Assembly: GCF_964204645.1 (NCBI RefSeq)
Contig: NC_134028.1
Location: 3,198,501 to 3,262,500 of the forward strand
Origin: Tubulanus polymorphus
Lineage: Eukaryota > Nemertea > Palaeonemertea > Tubulaniformes > Tubulanidae
Direction of reading: 5' to 3'
Length of the DNA: 64,000 nucleotides
Shown here: positions 13,201-21,884 of the stretch, piece after piece
How positions within the stretch are numbered: position 1 is the stretch's first letter
Layout of the letters: each line of letters opens with the position of its first letter
Position numbers and translations under genes: made by a program
Notes under the pieces: model-generated
Told to the model about the DNA's origin: nothing
The model's database searches: none
Seen by the model: only the letters and a program-made list of their open reading frames with translations

Positions 13201-15139
13201 TGAATTTATTTTTAGGCCAGATGACATCTTTTACCTAAATAAATAAGACACTAAATCAGAGATGGTATCACGAAGTATGTATTTTTGCCTCAATATCAAA
13301 AATGCATGATATGCATCTTTAATTTTTAAGCATTACAAACGGTCCCTACAGATAAGTCCAATTTCTGGATATAAGGAGTTGAAAAGGAAGCATCTGCAAC
13401 ACTTTCATATCCCTTATCTCTAATCCCTTGATCTCTAATAACCGCTTGGGTAAAAACAAATCCAGGTCCGAACTGTATCGATTTAGGGGCCCCCTACTGT
13501 ACAACTACTAATTCAAGACAAAGATACATGACTATGTATTTAATATAGAAGGAATTTTGGGTATTTCGCTCATATTAAAGGAGTTTCAACCACTGATGAT
13601 ATGAAATCATTGTTTCCGTTTTGAAGGAATCAAGGAGTCGTAGGGACCCTGCTACAGCCAATAACTTTTTACACATCTTCATAACTGACGATAGGATGAA
13701 AAGCTAAGTGGTGATATTTCAGAAATTCAATTCCATGTCCTTGGTAATCTTAAAATCAATTTTGTTACTTTGAAGTTCTGAAATTTGCCTTATCGTCAAA
13801 TACTGACCTCGCCAAACTGTGCGAAATGTGCAGAGATGTCTTCTTTCGCCATCGCAGCTTCAACACCTCCGACGAAAACCTTCGGTTCTTTTCCGCCTCG
13901 GGACTTCGCTTTCTTGCAGTCGATAGGTTTCTTGCCAATGTAGTGATTGGAAGTAGAAAGCACCTGAATAAATCGATCAAAATCTTAATTGTTGCATCAA
14001 AAACTTCTCACAAAAAACGATGTGCTATTAGGCTAAAAAACATTGATACCTTGTTTCTCCGCTCTGCTGAGCTTAAATGTTGACCCGGCCGGCCGCCTAT
14101 CTACCCTATATATAACTTTTTTTAAAATCGTGATCAATTGTACCATAACAGACCCGGCCGCTATAGAAATGAACTGTTTATAAATTTTATCATATTTTAC
14201 AAAAATGACCCGGCCGCTGCGGAGAAACAAGGTATCATTTTTGTTTAGCCTTAGATTACAGTTGATGTAACTGTTAGGGACGACGTCGACACTTTACCTT
14301 TTTAACGCAATCGCAATCCTTGAACGTGATAAAACAGAACCCACGATTTTTGCCTGTTGTTAAATCTTTTTTTAAGTCGACAACTTCAACTTCACCAAAC
14401 TGACTGAAGTGATCCTTTAATTCAGCTGAAAAATAAAGATATACATTTCCTAAATTCTGAAGGAATAACAACTCGATCTTCATTTTCAAGTTCTTTTTTT
14501 TTCAATGATACACTTACATTCTACTAAATCCCAAGCCAAACCACCGACAAATATTTTCCTACAAAAGAAATCATTTAATCAAAAAATTTAATTGGAATCC
14601 TTATTCAGCACAAACAAGTGTGATACAAATATAAATAACAATACAACAAAGCATATGTTCAGATAATACCAGACAGACAATAGGACATAACCATCATTGA
14701 CCTAATGTACAAGATTTTAGGAACACTTAAACAGCATTTAGCAGCCAAAGGAAGTAAGATTTTCTGTTGTTGTTAGCAGGCAGCCATTTTGATTTTTAAA
14801 TATAATATATTTTAGCGTCAAAAATTAATAGAAGAATGCTTATGTTTTATACCTATCATCCGTATCAGAGTCGTCTATATGATGCCCTCCTCCGCCGTGA
14901 CCGTGATGGTATGATTCGTGATGCTGATGCTGTTCCTGTTGATCATGCTCCTGTTGTTCATGTTCGACGAGTTCCAGCTCTTCGCCGTCGCCGCTTTGTT
15001 GTTGATCCTCATTCAACTGCTCGTTCTGTTCGAGTTCGGCGTGTTGGCCGTCGCCATTTTCCGTATTCTCGTAGCCACCGTCTTCACCGATATCAAAACC
15101 GACTCCGGCGTCGTCTTGCGCGTATTCTAAATCGGCCAT
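10272..15139 (-). CDS. hnRNP D/AB-type RNA-binding protein (two RRMs, Gly/Tyr-rich tail)
   Basis: Nine exons: 15139-14853, 14558-14518, 14425-14298, 13963-13808, 13234-13100, 11821-11713, 11246-11037, 10730-10692 and 10405-10272; 412 residues. Residues 1-95 are acidic and rich in Gln/Glu/His. RRM1 starts near 97 (RNP2 KIFVGGLAW, RNP1 KNRGFCFITF); RRM2 starts near 180 (KVFVGGVEA, with an aromatic SYVFVMF in the RNP1 position, less canonical). An RGG segment (about 255-285) leads into a long Gly/Tyr/Gln-rich stretch and a tail with YGKAPRRGGG, which matches the hnRNP D/AB C-terminus (YGKVSRRGG in human). Such proteins bind AU-rich or UAGG-like RNA in the nucleus and shuttle to the cytoplasm, acting in splicing, stability and localisation. 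The RGG exon donor is GTTCGT, a weak site, so alternative splicing of the low-complexity tail is plausible. Confidence 0.93.
10463..10628. repeat. dispersed repeat ending GGAGTCGTAGGGACCCT, copy 1
   Basis: Lies in the last intron of the hnRNP gene. Its right part (AAAAGGAGTTTCAA, then AAGGAATCACGGAGTCGTAGGGACCC) is shared with 13340-13650 and, inverted, with the block at 22143. The left boundary is approximate. Confidence 0.7.
11612..11629. repeat. (G)18 homopolymer in hnRNP intron
   Basis: An uninterrupted run of 18 G. Such runs are prone to length errors in sequencing and can form G-quadruplex-like structure. A second run of 14 G lies at 17702-17715. Confidence 0.95.
13340..13650. mobile_element. 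dispersed repeat with GGTCCCTAC inverted ends, copy 2
   Basis: Sits in an hnRNP intron. The left end reads GGTCCCTAC and the right end GTAGGGACC, a perfect 9-bp inversion. The right portion matches the copy at 10463-10628. It has no coding potential, so it is best read as a MITE-like element. No clear target duplication was found. Confidence 0.65.
14031..14250. mobile_element. MITE, 3-bp TTA target duplication (PIF/Harbinger-like)
   Basis: A 220-bp element in an hnRNP intron with inverted ends of about 33 bp. The left end begins GGCTAAAAAACATTGATACC and the right end, read in reverse complement, begins GGCTAAACAAAAATGATACC; both continue TTGTTTCTCCGC. TTA flanks both sides (14028-14030 and 14251-14253). 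A 3-bp TTA duplication is the habit of PIF/Harbinger elements. The interior repeats the motif GACCCGGCCG three times. Confidence 0.8.
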
Positions 15140-15377
15140 AGCGTGTAATTTACGAGTAAATTATGAGAAAAATCGCCGCACTGCGTCGCCGACAAAATGG
15201 AGAAGGAGGCGCAAGCTAGCACTTGATAGCATCGGCGATAACCCGCCGGGCATAATTGCTCGTAAGGTTCGAATCCCATATAATACTCACCAGGTTCGAG
15301 TCCTAAAAAAGTGTCTGATTCGGTCGATGTAAATCATAAATCTCTCGCGGTTTCAATCTCACATCATTTTTGTGGAC

Positions 15378-15842
15378 ATGAATATCAATTCGATTTTTGA
15401 TATCTGCGAAAGCGTTTTAGTCGAAGGATTTACCAGGTTTGCTCTCTCCCTAGGCCTAGGTGATAGTGGATTTTGCCAGGCACATCCAAAATCGGAGCCG
15501 TCCGTGAGTTTACATTGATGTCTTTTCGAAAAGAATATAGCATTATATTCTTGAATTATACTTTTGGTGAAATAATAGTTCCGTGTTTCAAAAATAAGTA
15601 AACTCTCGGACCTGGTACAACAACAAACTTTTATCTTATTTCATCGCCAAAAAAACGGACAAAATGCGAAAGAAGCTTGTTCCGATTTTTGGCGTGAAGG
15701 TTATCTGCCAGAAATTGAATGCATAAAAAAGAGGTTGAATAGATTATTTCCGAGAGATTTGCTTGATTGCTGGAACACACTTTGCGTCACGGGAAACCGA
15801 TACCTCGGATTGTCGTCAACTCGGGGGAGGGGTAACATTTAA
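15378..15842 (+). CDS. small unrecognised protein (129 aa)
   Basis: Two exons, 15378-15503 (donor GTGAGT) and 15579-15842, joined in phase 0; 129 residues. The start MNINSIFDICESVLVEGF follows a stop-containing leader. The second exon reads through a charged segment (KISKLSDLVQQQTF, then SDFWREGYLPEIECIKKRL and DLLDCWNTLCV) before TAA. No signal peptide, membrane segment or domain is evident to me. The last residues (STRGRGNI) look less protein-like than the rest, so the final exon may actually be spliced further on. The gene starts 239 bp from the hnRNP start on the opposite strand, a likely bidirectional promoter. Confidence 0.55.
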
Positions 15843-16576
15843 ATGGAGCACTCATACGCGAAACCCAGCGCCGCCGATCTATTTTTATCCCACCGTCCAA
15901 GGATACACCGTAGAAGTTATTAAAACATTCGTATCAGTTATTCATCGAGGGTTTCGAGTGACCGCTTAAAACTATCATTTTTAAAAACTACCGCTCCCCG
16001 AGTTGGAGGGTAAAACGACACACTTAGTGTGGGGACAATATTACATGATAAGAGATAGTAATAAAAGAAGCTCCTACACACTTGACTTTTTCGTGCATAT
16101 AAAAGCAAGTAGCAATTTCAATTCGGAAAAAATACGTTTTCGCATATAAAAAGTATACGCGTGTTTGATAGGGAGTGTGTTTATCAATGAATTTGCTTGC
16201 GACTTTGAGATTGTTTTTGACAGTGATGCAATAATCGTTACTCAATGCAACCGGAGATATTATAAGTTTGCTTAGTGAATTACAGTTTTCCCAGCCAGAG
16301 CTCTCATACGCGATACCTTTGACCAAATCTGTATCGAATGCACGAGCTGAGTGAATGTTTTGAAATCGTTGAAATTAGTGAAATTTCTTAAGGTTCGCAT
16401 TCGAATTTCGTTCAACGTAACGTGTCCGTTTAGCCTTACGAGTCTCGTGTCAGACGCGGTTACAACCAATCAAAACTTCGACGCATCATACAAGCGCGTG
16501 TGTCCATCGCTGTTGGTGGTTTGAAGAATCAGGGACAACACTGATCGCGACAACATCGCGCAAAGTAAAAAAGATA
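15843..16576. other. spacer
   Basis: No supported exon. Presumably 3' UTR of the small gene and the promoter of the next one. Confidence 0.5.
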
Positions 16577-18312
16577 ATGCCGGGTAAAACTTCTACCAAA
16601 CTGACGACAGTCTTCATGAAACTATTTAAAACGCACTGTAATGGTACCCCCACAGCAAATTGTCTATATCAGTAAGTTCAAATTTTTTTTGATAATATAT
16701 AAGTTGTGTTGCTGTAGTTTTCTGTTCGTCTTGGGTTTTGCCCTAAACTAGCCGTAGCCGAACGGGCGTTTTTTTTCTTTTCAATCAGGGGTGCCCCCAA
16801 AGGCCAATTTCGATGCACTTGTCACATCCACATCCCAAATGGGAATTTTGATATCCAAAAAGCAGGCGCACTCCCGCATTAGTGATAAAATGAAAGATTA
16901 AGCCACTCAAAAGTGGTACGAGTCTCATAAGTACTCCTGGATCCACCCGGTTCATCGAGGCACTTTTCAAATACATTATTTCGCGAAACATTTACACATT
17001 CACTCAATATCAACATTTCTGGAATGACTTTTCAGGTTCCACGTGGCAATGAAAGTAAAAAAAAGTCTTGGAAAGTTAAAAAATGTCACCTCGGCGACGT
17101 ACGTACATTCCTGTATTTATGATTCTAAATTATCTTTTGCAGATTGTTAGATATTTCAACTCGTTTGTTCAGATTGCCGTGTATAACAGTGTTTGTGATA
17201 TCATGGTCAGTGATAGTATGCCAGACGATGTGTGCCTCGGCCGAAATCTCGTCTCCTGCTTACCGGTGGTTGGAACGCGCTATGATAGAAAACAGCCGTC
17301 AACGACATCTGGACGCTAAAAGATACAGCGTACAACATATGACGCAAGTAAATAATTTGAACTTGTTAAAAGGCATTGTAATTAATCTATGTCCAAACGG
17401 CATGCTTCACATTGTACTTCATCCACAACTCCAAAAGCGCGAAAAACGAAAAAAGATTCACCCTCTCCTTGGCGGCGCAAGAAGTGATGTTTCCCCTTAG
17501 AACTAAATATTTTCACCGCAAATTGAACCTAATTTTTGGTAATGGAAGAAGGATTTTTGCATGTACTGTAGCCTATATGTAAAGTACAGGGTCGTACCTA
17601 GCATCTGAATTTGGGGAGGGAGGCAGAGAAACCCGAAGAAGGGCGGTTCTATTTGATATAACAGTAATTTTGCAAAAAGGGCACTTTTCCAAAATTTCTG
17701 TGGGGGGGGGGGGGGTCACTGTATATGTATATGCAATTATGAAGTCATTTAGTATTTAGTGTTAGAAGGAGTTACTTACTTTAGTATTTATTGTCGCTCC
17801 ATTTGTTCTTTTGAATATTTTATCAACTCAACCCTTTGTAGCTAAAACCGAACAAGGTGATCGTCGTATATGTATATAATTCGAGTGTGGATGTTTCATA
17901 TATCATTATGCATAGCAATTTCAACCCGAATATAGTCAACTAATTGTGGAAGATGAAACCATCATCTCGAGCTAAATATACGGAAAGCACCGTCCGTCGG
18001 AATCATGGCTTGTTTGGAAGTGGTACCGAAAATAAATCCATCGACAGCATTGCATCAGATACTCGAAATCTTTTTCCTGTGAATTGAATTCCGATCGTCT
18101 ACATGTAACTTACTGAAACGATGGCATTTTGCTTTTCTTCGTTGCAGTTTCAGCCGTCGTGTGACGGACTTGGTGAACGCTGCAATCCATTTGACAAAAA
18201 CAGTGCGTGCACGGGAGTGTGTAGACCCGGGCACACGATTAAGGGATGTCGTCGCTTACCTAGAGGATTTACCTGCGTTCAATTAAAACGGAGACGTGGA
18301 CGACATCAATAG
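16577..18312 (+). CDS. putative secreted six-cysteine peptide precursor
   Basis: Three exons, 16577-16671, 17143-17347 and 18148-18312, keep phase and give 155 residues. A hydrophobic stretch (CITVFVISWSVIV) starts about 50 residues in and ends at a good signal-cleavage context (MCASAE), so the true N-terminus may be a different first exon or the internal Met at residue 14. A polar pro-segment follows. The last exon holds the whole cysteine module, spaced C-x6-C-x8-C-x3-C-x8-C-x8-C, and a very basic tail (KRRRGRHQ). This architecture of signal, pro-region and Cys-rich C-terminus on its own exon is usual for secreted defence, venom-like or hormone-like peptides. I do not recognise the family and assign no activity. 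The first exon is the least certain part. Confidence 0.55.
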
Positions 18313-19755
18313 ACGTAGTATATTTAGGGAGTTTTCAGAAAAAAACATTTTATTGTCGACTCTAAATATTTTCTCTAATAAATTCGTTATTATGTGTTGG
18401 CTAACCCGGATATTTTGGATAAAGGTTAAATAAAAAGTGAAAAGAGAAACTCTTTTTCTAGCTTAGCTTATATGGTGATGGAAATGTTTATGTCCTGCGT
18501 GAGGGAATTAATCTAAATCCAATCAAAAAGAGGATATACTTTTTCATTTTTCATTGTTTCACTGGAGTCCACACTGAAATTAGCGGTGACGATTTGCATC
18601 AACTTTGATAACAGTTATCACAACTGCTCTGTTGACGTCATCACCAAATATCAAATTACGCGAGTTCATGTTCTTCGATGATGATATCACGACCATGGTT
18701 TAATAGATTTGATAGCGATGCACGTGTATGGTGAATTCGTGTCTTAACTATTAAGATATTTCTATTATTATCATAGACAAGCAATTATCAAAAGACGCCG
18801 AAGCGGTTTTAATGAATGCTGGGACTTTCAAAATGAGAAGATATGAACGGTAACAATCATTAAACTATGGGTGAAACCGAATAGACTTTTCAGGTCGTCG
18901 GACACCCAGGTTTCCGACATCATCAACCCGCATATATATTCTTTACCACATTTAGATGTTAATACTTTGAAGAATAATAATGTTTAAGCACCGGGTGGTG
19001 GTAATTCTCTAAGCGGAACTCATGGGGGCGGCTTAAACCCGCATCCATGTTGCTTTATATACATGGAACCAATTTAGATGTACCGGTACTAACCACCAAA
19101 TCTTCTGTGGTTCCCACTTCCGAAATAATCATTAAAAGTATTTTAGATAATGAATAATAAATATATATTTGTAGTCAAGAATATAACAGTTCCAAAGGTT
19201 TAAATAACAGGTGGGTTCCATAGCGGGCCTTGTCAAATAGGCTATCCGTGCCAACATCGGGAGGACGAACGTAGAGCTCATTCGCCATCGTTACGGTACT
19301 TTTTATAGGCGAGAAGGTTGGGTGGATGAGTTGTATCGAAGGCGATCTTATAACATTTATACATTTGTTTGCACTTTTCAATAAATTCTTCACTTTCAAG
19401 ACAATGCAGCGTCGTTGGGGGTGTTAACTCACGACCTGTCAGGCACATAACGTTCTAGAAAGACGCTACATGTATAAGATCATGTCGTCCCGAATAATGC
19501 AACATGATACATGTACTAACTTCTCGAAATCGTGTATGAAGATACAACACCTGTCACCTATAATTCTAGTTAACAACAACCAATCAAATAATAAACAACA
19601 ACCAACCAAATAATAAACAAGGTCTTTTTTTTTAGACAAAACTTATTATTCACACAAACAGAATGCTTACACTAGCAGTTGGCTAGAATACAATACAAGA
19701 ATCTATTATTTTTTTCTGGATTAACGCTCTTTGATTACTAACATAATTTTGGTCA
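18313..19755. other. spacer between the six-Cys peptide gene and MRPS24
   Basis: AT-rich with no supported exon. A minus frame at 19175-19399 contains a protein-like stretch (MANELYVRPPDVGTDS) but has no splice partner that I can find. Confidence 0.5.
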
Positions 19756-20936
19756 CTATATGTACTTAAACACGACATCTTTTCTACTTTCAACTGTCTG
19801 AATTTCTAATTTAACGGGACATTTCAACAAATACTCCAACATGCTCTCCGTGTATCCGAGCAGAAAGTACATTTTCCGTGCGCTAACACCGCGAAAAACA
19901 AGTCCGGCACAAATGATCATATTGTGCCTGCGTTTAATGATAACTTCCGACAGGAATAGTCGAGACCAAGTTCCATGAATGAATTTACGAATGAAAGCAT
20001 CCTCGACTGTCAGCTGAGACGCATTTTCTCCTTCATCCTTCAGACTACCTGATCAAAAATAGAAGAGCTACATAAGAGACACATCGAGACCAGGGTTTTC
20101 AATTTATCATCAAATCCTTGATTTTGTCAGATAAACTTTTTTCTTATGATCTTAAACATATCTTAACTATAAAATAAATAATGATATTTTGATTTCAGAA
20201 CTATCAATTTTAAATCTAAGATAGGTCGAATTTGTGGATTGACGTCTATTTAATAAAATTCCAAATTAAGATAAGTCCGGACAGAAAATGTTCCTGGATG
20301 AATTGCATTTTATAACTCACTTGTATTCCACGAGTTCCAAGATTTTCTCAATCCAATACGATGAGGTGGCTGGGCTTCTTCATAAGTAAGTGCTCGACTT
20401 TTATTGATTGTTCCTTTCGGTATTCCTGAACGAATGTTTTTTTGGCAGGCGGCTGAAATGTGCAAACTCCTTGCCAAATTCCATTGACTAAAACAATTCA
20501 CCAGGAATTTTTTCTGCAAATGAGAAGTTCAGATACGGTATGGCATGTGATTCAACACAGTACAATAGAACAGTGAATTACCGACGGGAGCTTTTTGAAA
20601 TAAAAATAGCCAGAGTATCTGTCGGAAATTGAATAGTTAGTCCCATTCCTACTAACATTTTAGTTGTTCACTCCCGGTAAAAAAGACGACTGTAGGCCAT
20701 CAGGCATATTTTGGGATTCGAACCCAATTTGTAGAAAGTTTACAGTATATCAGCTAAAATTGCTCGTTTCAGTAAGTTGATAAAATTTAAACACTCAATT
20801 ATGGTTAAAACATAGAGTTTTGATAGAATACTACATCAGAACCTTTTAATCGTAGTTCAAGTATATGTGAATCTATTTAAAAACACAAAAAATCGGCAAA
20901 TTTTACCCCTAAAATCTCTCTCATGGGCGCGGCCAT
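19756..20936 (-). CDS. MRPS24: mitochondrial small ribosomal subunit protein uS3m
   Basis: Three exons: 20936-20907 (MAAPMREILG), 20513-20321 and 20048-19756; 171 residues, like the vertebrate protein. The N-terminus is basic and hydrophobic, as expected for a mitochondrial presequence (ARSLHISAAC). Family landmarks are clear: ALTYEEAQPPHRIGLRKSW, LTVEDAFIRKFIHGTW, VIIKRRHNMIICAG, YFLLGYTESMLEYLLKCPVKL and the VVFKYI end. The protein belongs to the mitoribosomal small subunit, near the mRNA entry. The start codon is embedded in CAAGATGGCCGC, a YY1-type element common over starts of housekeeping genes. The gene is head to head with SAR1, 948 bp between start codons. Confidence 0.94.
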
Positions 20937-21884
20937 CTTGTTTCAGTCGTCGGAGAATTGGCCAATCACGGGCACTGTAAGCTTTAGTTTAATTGAGGGA
21001 ACTGACTAATAAACGGCGCCGATACAAATAATCCTACGAGCTGACGTAGATAGCTGCCATTTTGTTGAATCGTGTCTCTCCGATCGGGTAAAAGAGGAGG
21101 GAATTCCCTCTTAAAAGTCTTCAGATCTTCGCACGTAATTACCCGAAATCGTAAATTTTAGGTAAACAACTTTCTCATTGATCCTTTTGAAAATTTCACA
21201 TGGATTTTAAGGCATCGACTTGTCGTAAATTGCCCGTTTGAAGTTGCAGTATGGAAAAGGGGCTTTTTTGAGCCCAAATCCTGAATCCATATCCAGTCGA
21301 TTCATTTTGATACGTTTTGTGGTAGATTCTGTGTAAGGTGTCTCTCTCTAATCCTGCAATATACTCCATAAGTAACGTTTACTGTGACTATTTCATATGG
21401 TGCATCAATTTACTCTAAGGCTTTTTAAGTCTTCTTGCTTAGTTTGATGTAGACACAATTTTTTGACAGTTCCCTCCTTATTAGTTAGCCCTAATAATGC
21501 ATGGGCACAGGCCAGGCGAGGTGTCATTGATTATACTTTGAAATTAAATGATAGCCAATTGAAGTGTGACAAGTCTTATCGCAAGACTTATATGGTGAAG
21601 GTTTACTCTAGCCTACTTGACTTGTAGCTAAGGCTAAGCTGATATTTCTCTAAGGATAAGCGCACAGGGGCGAAGTCGAATTTTTGGGGTGAATAGTTGC
21701 TCAGATCATTTAGTATCCCAAGTACTATATAATATAGTCCATGGGATACTGGATGATCTGCAGCTATGCTACGGTTTACCCGCAAACTTCAACTCTGAGC
21801 CCCTGTGGATTAGTGGAGCTGTAATGTGACTGCAATGTCTGTGTTCTTTTGTAGGTGACAAGAAAAAAAGAAAATACTATAAAA
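20937..21884. promoter_or_regulatory. divergent MRPS24/SAR1 promoter interval
   Basis: The region separates two head-to-head housekeeping genes. It holds CAAGATGGCCGC over the MRPS24 start and GCTGCCATTTTG near 21055, both YY1-like. No TATA box at a sensible distance from either start was noted. Boundaries are the two start codons, not mapped promoter limits. Confidence 0.5.

Noticed and set aside
19175-19399. Minus-strand 74-codon frame with MANELYVRPPDVG
   Set aside because: Protein-like in part, but no exon partner or start context; too weak to call.
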